A stretch of DNA of 64,000 nucleotides, from contig NZ_CALGPC010000006.1 in NCBI RefSeq assembly GCF_937960835.1, positions 124,001 through 188,000 of the forward strand, given 5' to 3'. This DNA is from an uncultured Ferrovibrio sp. Lineage in GTDB: Bacteria > Pseudomonadota > Alphaproteobacteria > Ferrovibrionales > Ferrovibrionaceae. Made by a program: the position numbers and the translations under genes. The number at the start of each line of letters is the position of its first letter. The first letter of the stretch is position 1. This document shows positions 53,400 through 63,240 of the stretch, one piece after another. The notes under the pieces were generated by a model. The model did not search any database, had not been told where the DNA came from, and saw nothing but the letters and a program-made list of their open reading frames with translations.

Positions 53400-53939
53400 A
53401 TGACCTCAACGCAATCCCCGCGGTCCGTCTTCCCCCGTCCGGCCCCCGACGGGAAGGAGGATTGCATCTGTTTCCTGCTGCGTTCCGCCGCCCGCCGGGC
53501 CAGCGCGCTTTACACCCGCCATCTGAAAAAGATCGGGCTCGGCCTGCCGCAGCACAGCCTGATCGGGATGGCGGCCGCCTTCGAGAAGCAGAATGGTCGC
53601 CCGGCCACCATCAGCGAACTGGCTCAGGCGCTGGATCTCGACCGCACCACCATGGCCCGCAATCTCAAGCCGATGGTGCAGGCCGGCTATGTCAGCATCG
53701 AAAAGGCGTCCGATTGCGGGAACGGCCGCGGATTCGGCCAGGGCGGCCGTGCCAAGGCGGTGCGCGCCACCCGTGAGGGCCGCATGGCCTACCGGGCCGG
53801 CGTGGCGCTGTGGCGCCAGGCGCAGGATGAAATGATCGCCGGCTTGGCCGCTGAATACCCCGCGCTGATGGCGGGCCTTGCGGCTGCCATTGCCGCGATT
53901 CCGGCAGCATCGCCCGGCGATGCCGCCAACGATGCGTGA
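53400..53939 (+). CDS. MarR-family transcriptional regulator
   Basis: 179 aa from ATG 53400. The winged HTH reads GRPATISELAQALDLDRTTMARNLKPMVQAGYVSIEKASD, and RAKAVRATREGRMAYRAG closes the wing. There is no convincing ribosome site before ATG 53400, where the GTGTATATACAC palindrome sits; a GTG at 53349 or leaderless translation are alternatives. The divergent thioesterase is the likely target. Confidence 0.87.
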   Translation: MTSTQSPRSVFPRPAPDGKEDCICFLLRSAARRASALYTRHLKKIGLGLPQHSLIGMAAAFEKQNGRPATISELAQALDLDRTTMARNLKPMVQAGYVSIEKASDCGNGRGFGQGGRAKAVRATREGRMAYRAGVALWRQAQDEMIAGLAAEYPALMAGLAAAIAAIPAASPGDAANDA

Positions 53940-54164
53940 TCCTCGCACGCGATCCGCCGTCAGACCATTTTGCCTTTCCGGTTTAAGGCTTTAGCCGCCC
54001 TATGCTTTAGTCGAAAGCCGCCTGGGCAATGCTTGTTCGCGGCCGCCCTTCCGGGGCATCATCCCCTTGATTAACGCAGCGGCCGGTACGTCCTGGCCGC
54101 GCAGGAAAGCCATTGGCAGCGCCCGCGGCGCTGTCGGCAAGAAAGGGAAGAGGGAGAGAGCGTT

Positions 54165-56108
<1,944 letters not shown>

Positions 56109-56150
56109 GTAACGTCGCAAGTCTGAATCAGGGAGGCGCAGCGACGCCGG

Positions 56151-56180
56151 GGCGCCTGGAGCAATCCAGGCGCCTTTTTT
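56151..56180 (+). terminator. Intrinsic terminator of acs
   Basis: 10-bp perfect stem GGCGCCTGGA / TCCAGGCGCC with a GCAA tetraloop and a T6 tail, 42 bp after the acs stop. Confidence 0.95.
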
Positions 56181-56204
56181 ATGCTCATTCTCTATGCTTC
56201 GGTT

Positions 56205-58367
56205 TTACGCCTTGGCGACGCGGACTTTGCGCAATTGGGCGGCGGTGTCGCTGGTTCTGATCTGCGCCGCCATGTCGTGGATCTGCCGCGCGATCACCTC
56301 TGCTTCGCGCAGCCGCCGTTCCAGCGCGGCCGCAGCCGGCCCGGCCGAAGGACTGAGCGGCTCAGCCTCCGAAACCGGCTCGGCGCGGTCGCCTCCGCCA
56401 AGCAGCCAGCGCAGCCGCAGGCTTGCTGCCGCAAGCCGTTTGTCGGTTTCCACCGGCGGCAGTTCCGCGCGTCGCCGTCGCAGCATCAGCAGCAGCGCCG
56501 CCAGCAAGGCGGTCAGCCGGTAATTCGCCGCCATGAAGCGGAACAGCAGATCGAGATCGTGCTGCCGCGCGCCCGGCTCATCGGAAATGCGGCGGATCAT
56601 GCCCGCGAACTCGCCGATGGAATCGAAGGCAGCCTTGCGGGCCAGGCGATAGGTCTGCTCCTGCTGATTCAGCCGCAACGTCTGATGCGCGTATTGGCGG
56701 TTGGCGCGCAGCATGTCGCGGATACGGTCCTGCAGGCTCTGCCGCTCCCAGGAGGGCAGCATGAAGCTGAATACGAAGGCGATCAGCGAGCCGATGCCGG
56801 TATCCAGCAGTCGCTCAATCAGCCCATTCTCCTGCATCGGGTTGAGGAAATGCAGCATCAGCAGCGCCATCACCGCGCCGGCGACCGCGGTGATGCGGTA
56901 GCGCACCGCGGCATAGGCATGGGCGATACCGATGGAGATGAAGATCAGCGCCAGCAGCACCAGATCGTGCAGCAGATGCAGCGCCACGGCCGCCACTACG
57001 CAGCCGAGCAGATTGCCGATCAGTCGGTCCTTCTGACGCTGTTTGGTGGTGCTGTAGCTCGCTCGCATGATCACCGCGACGGTCAGCAGGATCCAGCTTC
57101 CATGGGCGAAGAAATGCGTCATCAGCTCAGCCACGGCAAAGGCGCAGAGCATCGCCGCCGTCAGCCGCAGCGCATAGCGCAGAACCGGCGAGCGCCAGCG
57201 CAGCTGCCGCAGCAGCACCCGCCAGCGATAGGGGCGATGCGGCAGGAAGGCGGCTGGATTGATGCGGCGCAGCACGGCCTCGGCTTCCGCCTTGTCACGC
57301 ATGGCGCGCTGCAGCCGCAGCACCAGATCGAGGCTGTTGCTTAAGCGAACGATCACGGCATTCAGCTCCAGCCGGGCACGTTCGGCTTCCGCCGCATCGT
57401 CTGAGGCGGGCGCAGCATCTGCTGCCAATGCTGCAATCTCCGCCCAGCGCGCCTTTAAGAGCTCGGCCGAATGGCTCGGCTTGCCGCTGCGGATCTCGTC
57501 AGCGAATTCCATCATCAGATCGGCAATCGCGCCGGCGCCATCCCGGATGGCCGGCAGCACCGCGCTTTTGCCGTAATGACGCCGCAGCATCCAGAAATCC
57601 GCCTGGCTTGAAAGCACGCTCTCAAACGCATCGATCAGCAGCGACAAAGCCGCCGCCATGCGCCGGTGCCGCGCGTCGCTCAAATGCCGCAGTGCCAGAT
57701 TGCGCGCCGTCTGCACCTTCTCCATCAGCGCCACCTGGCGCTCGATCAGCACGCGATAGGTTGCGTCGAGCTCACTGTCGGGATCGTAAAGCTGGCCCTT
57801 GCAGCGGATATAGGCGGCGAAGGCCTGCATCGCGTCGATCAGCGCCAGCCGCTTGTAGCGCACCTCCAGCAAATATGCGGCGATCATACCGTAGACGGCG
57901 TAGCCTGCGCCGCCCGCGGCCACCAGGGCGGCGCGCTGCAGCGGCTCCAGCGTCCAGTCAACGGCGCCGGGGTTATGGGTGCCGAGCGCGAAGACCATGG
58001 CCAGGATCATCGCCATGCACAGCGGCAAAGTCGTGCGGCCATAGGCGGTCACCATGGCGGCGACAAAGCTGGTGGCGCCGACGATGACGGCGGTGAGCAC
58101 CGGATAATCGATGCTGAGATCGATGGCCAGCGTGATCAGTCCGCCGAAAACGGTGGCGGCGATGAAGCCGGGTGGCTTGAAATCCGGCGGATCGGGAATA
58201 TCCACGATGCTGGTGCACATGGCGCCGACGACTGCCGCGGCCGCGGCCTCCGTGCCGCCGATCACGCCTGCAGCCACAGCGACCAGCAGCACGCCGATGC
58301 CGGCGGTCGCCCCGCTCAGCAATTGCTGGGTGGGCAGCGACAGGCTGTCAAATCGCGACCGGATCAT
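56205..58367 (-). CDS. FUSC-family inner-membrane protein
   Basis: 720 aa. ATG 58367 is supported by GGGGAGG 7 bases upstream; a GTG at 58388 would put that site inside the gene. Two blocks of hydrophobic segments (N-terminal about 15-170 and C-terminal about 390-520) surround cytoplasmic helical regions rich in R, E and A, the layout of fusaric-acid-resistance/YccS/AaeB-type transporters. The C-terminal block contains HFFAHGSWILLTVAVIMRASYSTTKQRQKDRLIGNLLG, a family hallmark. Probable exporter of aromatic acids or related compounds; substrate unknown. It converges with acs. Confidence 0.87.
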   Translation of the reverse strand: MIRSRFDSLSLPTQQLLSGATAGIGVLLVAVAAGVIGGTEAAAAAVVGAMCTSIVDIPDPPDFKPPGFIAATVFGGLITLAIDLSIDYPVLTAVIVGATSFVAAMVTAYGRTTLPLCMAMILAMVFALGTHNPGAVDWTLEPLQRAALVAAGGAGYAVYGMIAAYLLEVRYKRLALIDAMQAFAAYIRCKGQLYDPDSELDATYRVLIERQVALMEKVQTARNLALRHLSDARHRRMAAALSLLIDAFESVLSSQADFWMLRRHYGKSAVLPAIRDGAGAIADLMMEFADEIRSGKPSHSAELLKARWAEIAALAADAAPASDDAAEAERARLELNAVIVRLSNSLDLVLRLQRAMRDKAEAEAVLRRINPAAFLPHRPYRWRVLLRQLRWRSPVLRYALRLTAAMLCAFAVAELMTHFFAHGSWILLTVAVIMRASYSTTKQRQKDRLIGNLLGCVVAAVALHLLHDLVLLALIFISIGIAHAYAAVRYRITAVAGAVMALLMLHFLNPMQENGLIERLLDTGIGSLIAFVFSFMLPSWERQSLQDRIRDMLRANRQYAHQTLRLNQQEQTYRLARKAAFDSIGEFAGMIRRISDEPGARQHDLDLLFRFMAANYRLTALLAALLLMLRRRRAELPPVETDKRLAAASLRLRWLLGGGDRAEPVSEAEPLSPSAGPAAAALERRLREAEVIARQIHDMAAQIRTSDTAAQLRKVRVAKA

Positions 58368-58475
58368 CGTCGTCCTCCCCGCCGGCACCGCATAATCCGT
58401 AGCATAGCGCGATAAATTACCCGCGCGCCCGTGAAAAGCGATGGAACCCGCAGGCTGCGCCGCGGTTAGTCCGGT

Positions 58476-58643
58476 ATGACAGACCGACAGGAAAACCGTG
58501 CCGAATTCGACACCCGTGAGCGGGTGCTATCCGCCGAGAAGGCCCGCTCGGGCGTGAAGACCGGCCATATGCGCTATGTGGTGATCTTCGGCATCGGCGG
58601 TGTCATCATCGGCTTCATCATCGCCTGGCTCATCGGCGTGTAA
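58476..58643 (+). CDS. Small single-pass membrane protein, 55 aa
   Basis: ATG 58476 to TAA 58643. The first 30 residues are charged (MTDRQENRAEFDTRERVLSA, then EKARSGVKTG), followed by HMRYVV and one membrane helix (about residues 34-54, IFGIGGVIIGFIIAWLIG). An AR-x-G-x-x-TGHMRYV segment just before the helix resembles small membrane proteins found in many alphaproteobacteria. Function unknown. It is divergent from the FUSC gene and convergent with an SDR gene; it was too short for simple ORF cut-offs. Confidence 0.7.
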   Translation: MTDRQENRAEFDTRERVLSAEKARSGVKTGHMRYVVIFGIGGVIIGFIIAWLIGV

Positions 58644-58664
58644 AGCTTGGCGTATAAAGCTGCG

Positions 58665-59435
58665 TTACGTCCAGCCGCCATCCACCGTGAAGCTCTGCCC
58701 GGTGCAGAGCCGGCTGTCGGCTGCCGCCAGCCATAGCACCAGCCGCGCGATGTCGGGCGGATAGAGCTTCTGTTTGATCGCCTGGTTTTTCATCAGCTCA
58801 ACCTCGGCTGCGGGCGTCAGCCACAGCTTTTCCTGCCGCTCGGTCATGATCCAGCCGGGCATCACGCAATTCACCCTTATGCCATAGGGCCCGAGCTTGC
58901 GCGCCAGGCTGCGCGTCAGCCCGACGACGCCGGCTTTCGCCGCCGTATAAAGCGGCAGTTCCGGCTCGCCCACCACCCAGCTGATCGAGCCCATATTGAT
59001 GATCGAGCCGCCGCCGGCCTGCTTCATGTCGGGGATCACGGCCTGGGCTGCAAAAACCTGATGGCGCAGATTGATCGCCATGCGATTGTCGAAATATTCG
59101 GGCTCGATATCCTCGATATCGTGACGGTCATCATTGGCCGCGTTGTTGACCAGCACTTCCACGCGGCCAAGCGTTTCGCCGATCCCGTCGATGCAGTCGC
59201 GCAGCGCCTCGATATCGGTCAGGTCGCAGGGCAGGAAAACAGGGGGCGGATGGCCTTCGGCCTTGATGCGCTCCACCAGACTTTCGCTGGAGGCCCTGTC
59301 GATATCGAGAAAGGCCACCTTGGCCTTCTGGGCGCAGAAATGCGCAACGATCGAGGCGCCAATGCCGCTGCCGCCACCGGTAACCACCACCACCTTGTCG
59401 CGCAGGCTGGGATAGATCGCGAAATCGCCGCTCAT
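58665..59435 (-). CDS. SDR oxidoreductase, similar to Caulobacter D-xylose 1-dehydrogenase
   Basis: 256 aa. It has the NAD-binding TGGGSGIGASI, NNAANDDRHDIEDI, INMGSISWVVG with the catalytic serine, YTAAKAG (Tyr-x-x-x-Lys), PGWIMTERQEKLW and the ending LCTGQSFTVDGGWT. From memory, the AIYPSL start, NNA-x-NDDRH, NLRHQVF and KxRQEK-like segments closely match the Caulobacter XylB D-xylose dehydrogenase family, which oxidises pentoses to lactones. No other pentose genes are nearby, so the substrate remains open. Confidence 0.87.
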   Translation of the reverse strand: MSGDFAIYPSLRDKVVVVTGGGSGIGASIVAHFCAQKAKVAFLDIDRASSESLVERIKAEGHPPPVFLPCDLTDIEALRDCIDGIGETLGRVEVLVNNAANDDRHDIEDIEPEYFDNRMAINLRHQVFAAQAVIPDMKQAGGGSIINMGSISWVVGEPELPLYTAAKAGVVGLTRSLARKLGPYGIRVNCVMPGWIMTERQEKLWLTPAAEVELMKNQAIKQKLYPPDIARLVLWLAAADSRLCTGQSFTVDGGWT

Positions 59436-59525
59436 CGTCTGTCATCCGCTGCTGTTGTCTGTTGAACCATTTAGCGCGGCGGTATCGGGTGGCGAATGTG
59501 TCCACCCTTACCCTCGCGGCCTCCC

Positions 59526-59592
59526 CTCCCGCGTGCGGGAGAGTGAGGAGACGGCATGCATATATGAACCCTCTCCCGCCCGCGGGAGAGGG
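59526..59592. repeat. Pair of palindromic intergenic repeats
   Basis: Two related hairpins in the 200-bp gap: CTCCCGCGTGCGGGAG at 59526-59541 and CCCTCTCCCGC/GCGGGAGAGGG with a CC loop at 59569-59592. The CTCCCGCxxGCGGGAG core is a common dispersed palindrome in GC-rich proteobacterial genomes. It lies between a divergently placed SDR start and a GNAT stop. Confidence 0.7.
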
Positions 59593-59635
59593 GCATTGCG
59601 TAAGCGATCGATGGATGAGGGAATGTCAGCGGCGC

Positions 59636-60163
59636 TTAGGCGCTGCGCCGCAAATCCTTGTAGAAGAAGGTGCAGCCAGCTGGCTCGCCCTCGGTGGACA
59701 GCGCATAGCCGGGGATGACGCCCACCGCGATATAGCCGAGCTTGCGGTACAGCCCCTCGGCCAGGCTGCCCTGCTGGGTGTCCAGCGTCAGCAGATGCCG
59801 GCCGCGCCGGCGCGCTTCCTCTTCCGCCGTCAGCATCAGCGCCCGCGCCAGGCCCTTCCGCCGGGCCCGGCGATGCACCAGCAGCTTCTTCACGTCAGTG
59901 CGATGCTGCTGGTTGGGCGGCGTATCCAGCCCCAGCATCACCGTGCCGCAGATGCGGCCCTCCAGCCGCGCCACCAGCAGCAGATCGGCGCCCGCAGCGA
60001 TCCGGGGCATCGCCCTGTGCCAGAAGCCGCGTGCCTCCTCCATGCTGAAGGGTTTGACGAAATTCACGCCCGCGCCGCCATCGACGCAATCCCACAGCAC
60101 CTCGGCCAGCGCATCCAGTTCGCGTTCTGCCGCCTCGACGGGAAGGATTTCAATCGCGGTCAT
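59636..60163 (-). CDS. GNAT-family N-acetyltransferase
   Basis: 175 aa. ATG 60163 (MTAIEILPVEAAERELDAL) was chosen because it lies 2 bp after the stop of the next GNAT; a longer frame to 60217 would overlap that gene. The acetyl-CoA loop is RRARRKGLARALM, preceded by the strand QQHRTDVKKLLVH. Substrate unknown. Two acetyltransferase genes in tandem suggest a common transcript. Confidence 0.85.
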   Translation of the reverse strand: MTAIEILPVEAAERELDALAEVLWDCVDGGAGVNFVKPFSMEEARGFWHRAMPRIAAGADLLLVARLEGRICGTVMLGLDTPPNQQHRTDVKKLLVHRRARRKGLARALMLTAEEEARRRGRHLLTLDTQQGSLAEGLYRKLGYIAVGVIPGYALSTEGEPAGCTFFYKDLRRSA

Positions 60164-60165
60164 GG

Positions 60166-60672
60166 TCACAGCATCTTTTGCAGAAAGACGAGATCGAGCC
60201 ATCGTTCGAATTTCCATCCGGCCTGGCGGATCGTGCCGGCCGGCTCATAGCCAAACGCGCGATGCAGCCGCAGGCTGGCCTCGTTCTCGGCCGTGATGCC
60301 GGCAATCACCGTATGCAGGCCGTTGTCTTTAGCCAGTTGCAGCAGCGGCCCGAGCAAAGCCTTGCCGATGCCTTTGCCGCGCACCTCTGGCGCCACATAG
60401 ATCGCATTCTCCACCGTGTAGAGATAGGCCGGCCAGGGCCGGAACGGGCCATAGGAGCAGTAGCCGAGCACGGCGCCGTCTGTCTCTGCCACCAGCACCG
60501 GCAGCTTTTGCTCGGCCTTCATGCGCAGCCAGTCGATCTGCGCCTGCGCGCTGCGCGGCTCGTAATCGAAGACTGCGGTCGTGTTGACCACCGCATCGTT
60601 ATAGATGGCGCGGATCGCTTCGGCGTCGTCGAGCGTGGCGTTGCGGATGATTGGGCTAGATGGAATGGTCAT
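60166..60672 (-). CDS. GNAT-family N-acetyltransferase, phosphinothricin-acetyltransferase-like
   Basis: 168 aa. The sequence begins IIRNATLDDAEAIRAIYNDAVVNTTAVFDYEP, typical of the Pat/Bar and methionine-sulfone acetyltransferase branch, with the acetyl-CoA loop APEVRGKGIGKALLGPLLQLAK and the C-terminal motif NEASLRLHRAFGYEPAGTIRQAGWKFERWLD. It probably acetylates an amino acid-like amine, perhaps methionine sulfoximine or sulfone. Upstream partner of the GNAT at 59636. Confidence 0.88.
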   Translation of the reverse strand: MTIPSSPIIRNATLDDAEAIRAIYNDAVVNTTAVFDYEPRSAQAQIDWLRMKAEQKLPVLVAETDGAVLGYCSYGPFRPWPAYLYTVENAIYVAPEVRGKGIGKALLGPLLQLAKDNGLHTVIAGITAENEASLRLHRAFGYEPAGTIRQAGWKFERWLDLVFLQKML

Positions 60673-60702
60673 GGGAAGAGCATGGACGAAAGGGATGAGC
60701 GG

Positions 60703-61377
60703 TCAGGTTTCATCCTGCTCCGGCGGCCGGCCGGGACGCGAGCGGTAGCGCGGCAGCGACCAGTTCCAGCGCAACGCGGCAAAGCGGATTGCAGCAGCCA
60801 GGAAAAATCCGCTGGCCAGGCCGATCTCGCGCGCAACCCCGAAGGCGGACATGGAAACAAACAATGCAGCCCCCGCCAGTGCCGCGGTGGCATAGATTTC
60901 CCGGCGCAGGATCACCGGGCTCTCGCCGCCCAGTACGTCGCGCACGATGCCGCCGAAAGTGGCCGTCACCACGCCCATCGCCATGGCAACAACGGGGGCC
61001 GCGCCCGCCATCAGCGCGCGCTCGGCGCCTGCCACGGCAAACAGCGCCATGCCGATGGCATCGAACCACAGCAGCAGGCGGTAGCGCGATTGCGGGATAT
61101 GCGCCAGCAGGAAGGCCGCGGCGGAAACGCAGACGCAGGTGATCAGATAGGCGGGCTTGACGACCCAGAAGACCGGCAGGATGCCCAGCAGGATGTCACG
61201 GATGGTGCCGCCACCGATGCCGGTCGCCGTACCCAGCAGCACGAAGCCGACGATGTCCATCTGCTTGCGCGAGGCAACCAGCGCGCCGGTGGTGGCAAAG
61301 ACGACGATGCCGAACCAGTCCAGCGCCACGGCGAAGCGATCAAAAGCGATGGCATCGGATGCGAAGATGTCGAACAT
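60703..61377 (-). CDS. TRIC/UPF0126-family membrane protein
   Basis: 224 aa from ATG 61377 (MFDIFASDAIAFDRFAVALDWFG). Two homologous halves with glycine-rich GTATGIGGGTIRDILLGILPVFW and GVVTATFGGIVRDVLGGESPVIL motifs, seven hydrophobic segments, and a short C-terminal basic tail. Family members (YicG-like) resemble trimeric intracellular cation channels; some are proposed glycine transporters. Role here unknown. Confidence 0.87.
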   Translation of the reverse strand: MFDIFASDAIAFDRFAVALDWFGIVVFATTGALVASRKQMDIVGFVLLGTATGIGGGTIRDILLGILPVFWVVKPAYLITCVCVSAAAFLLAHIPQSRYRLLLWFDAIGMALFAVAGAERALMAGAAPVVAMAMGVVTATFGGIVRDVLGGESPVILRREIYATAALAGAALFVSMSAFGVAREIGLASGFFLAAAIRFAALRWNWSLPRYRSRPGRPPEQDET

Positions 61378-61521
61378 CGCCAGTCCTTGCCTCCCTGCCT
61401 CGCTTTCGGCTCCTGAATCTCCGCGTGACCGCGACACCGGTCAACCGGCAGATATAACCCGAACGGATGCGCCTGATTCAATAGAGCCCCGTCAAGAGCC
61501 CTGGTTCAATAGAAGCCTGGC

Positions 61522-62376
61522 TCAGTAGAAGAAGCTGATCACGAAACGGGCGCAGACGAAAAGCAGGAACAGGCCGAACAGGACCTCCAGCTTGCGCTTG
61601 GGCAGGGCATGGGCCAGCCGCGCACCCAGCGGCGCGGTCATGATGCTGGTGGGTACGAACATGATGAAGCCCAGCACCGAGACGTAACCCAGCGCCAGCG
61701 GGAATTGCAGCGCGGTGACATCCGGGAACTGCGCTGCCCGCGGCCAGCCGGCGTAGATGTAGCTGATCGCGCCGGGGATCGAGATCAGGACGCCAAGGCC
61801 CGACGAGGTCGCCACCGCCTGATGGATCGGGCGGCCGTAGAAGGTCATGAACAGGCTGGAAAGCTGCCCGCCGCCGATGCCCATCAGGGCCGACAGCACG
61901 CCGATCAGCAGGCCATACAGGCGCATGATGAAGGAGGACGGCATGTCGTCGGCCAGCTTCCAGCTATCCTTGCCGAACAGCAGCCGCACGGCGGAGATGC
62001 CGGCCACCACGACGAACACGGTCTTGAACAGATCGGCCGGTGCATAGCGTGCGATCACTCCGCCGGCAATGACGCCCAGCACCACCGGCACCGCCCATAT
62101 CTTCACGATCGACATGTCGACCATGCCCTTGCGGCGATGCGCGTTGAAGGAGCGGATCGATGTCGGGATGATGACCGCCAGCGATGTGCCGACGCATAAC
62201 GGCATGCGCACCGGCTCGGGCACCGAAATGGCGATGAACAGCTCATACAGCACCGGCACGATCACCGCGCCGCCGCCAACGCCGAACACGCCGGCCAGAA
62301 TGCCGGTCACGGCACCGGCCACCAGCAGGGCGATGGCAAGGAAGATCAGTTCAGAAAGGGGGATGCCGAATATCAT
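61522..62376 (-). CDS. TauE/SafE-family membrane transporter
   Basis: 284 aa with about eight membrane helices in two repeats, each opening with the family glycine motif: GILAGVFGVGGGAVIVPVL and GVLSALMGIGGGQLSSLF. Members export sulfite, sulfoacetate or related anions, often beside organosulfur genes. The sulfur island of this window is 30 kb away, so a link is only suggestive. Confidence 0.87.
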   Translation of the reverse strand: MIFGIPLSELIFLAIALLVAGAVTGILAGVFGVGGGAVIVPVLYELFIAISVPEPVRMPLCVGTSLAVIIPTSIRSFNAHRRKGMVDMSIVKIWAVPVVLGVIAGGVIARYAPADLFKTVFVVVAGISAVRLLFGKDSWKLADDMPSSFIMRLYGLLIGVLSALMGIGGGQLSSLFMTFYGRPIHQAVATSSGLGVLISIPGAISYIYAGWPRAAQFPDVTALQFPLALGYVSVLGFIMFVPTSIMTAPLGARLAHALPKRKLEVLFGLFLLFVCARFVISFFY

Positions 62377-62619
62377 GGGTCTGAAGCGGGCCTGACGGAT
62401 CGCGGGCCGATCCGTGCCGCGCGAATTTCAAGGGGGATGCGGAACGATCCTTGCGGACCGGTCCTACTGTCATCGTGGATTGGGGCGGTGTTGTAAAGAG
62501 TTACAGATGTCGTCCGGCCCGGCAGGCAGGCCTTTCGGCTGCGCGCTTTGGTGATTAGGATGAAACCGGTTCTCATCCCACGCATTCATTGCGCTGCAAT
62601 ATCATGTCATGAGGTTCCG

Positions 62620-63240
62620 GTGACCGAGATCGCCAATCGTCCCCATGCACCGGCCACCTTGCGCAATCGCGAACCGATCCTCAAAGCCTTGCGCGGCATC
62701 CTGCCGTCATCGGGATTGCTGCTGGAAATCGCCAGCGGCACGGGCGAGCATGCGGCCTATATCGCGCCGCGCCTGGCGGAGAGCTGGATCTGGCAGCCAA
62801 GCGAGCCTTCACCGGACGCATTGCCTGTCATTGATGCCTATGCGGCTGAAAGCGACAATCCAGGCCGCATTCGTCCAGCCATTTTTCTCGATGTGCAGGC
62901 CGATCCCTGGCCGCTCGATCATGCCGATGCGGTTTTTTGTGCGAACATGATTCACATTGCGCCCTGGCGCGCGGCGGAAGGTCTGTTCCGCGGCGCGTCT
63001 GGCATTTTGGCGACGCCCGCGCCGCTCATCCTTTACGGCCCCTTCAAGCGCGATGGCGCGCATACCGCGCCATCCAATGCCGCCTTCGACGACAGCCTGA
63101 AGGCCCGCAATCCCGAATGGGGCGTGCGCTGCCTGGACCGCGAGGTCACGCCGCTTGCGCAGAGGCACGGTTTCGCGCGGACCGAGATTGTCCCGATGCC
63201 GGCGAATAATCTTGTCGTCGTGTTTCGCAAGACGGCTTAG
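62620..63240 (+). CDS. DUF938 SAM-dependent methyltransferase-like protein (GTG start)
   Basis: 206 aa from GTG 62620, preceded by GAGG at a good distance; ATG 62548 would give a 24-residue extension without family similarity. The start TEIANRPHAPATLRNREPIL, the SAM-site LLLEIASGTGEHAAYIAPRL, DPWPLDHADAVFCANMIHIAPW and LYGPFKRDGAHTAPSNAAFDDSLKARNPEWGVRCLD are all DUF938 features. Substrate unknown. A weak stem AGGCG/CGCCT with T4 follows the stop. Confidence 0.87.
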   Translation: MTEIANRPHAPATLRNREPILKALRGILPSSGLLLEIASGTGEHAAYIAPRLAESWIWQPSEPSPDALPVIDAYAAESDNPGRIRPAIFLDVQADPWPLDHADAVFCANMIHIAPWRAAEGLFRGASGILATPAPLILYGPFKRDGAHTAPSNAAFDDSLKARNPEWGVRCLDREVTPLAQRHGFARTEIVPMPANNLVVVFRKTA

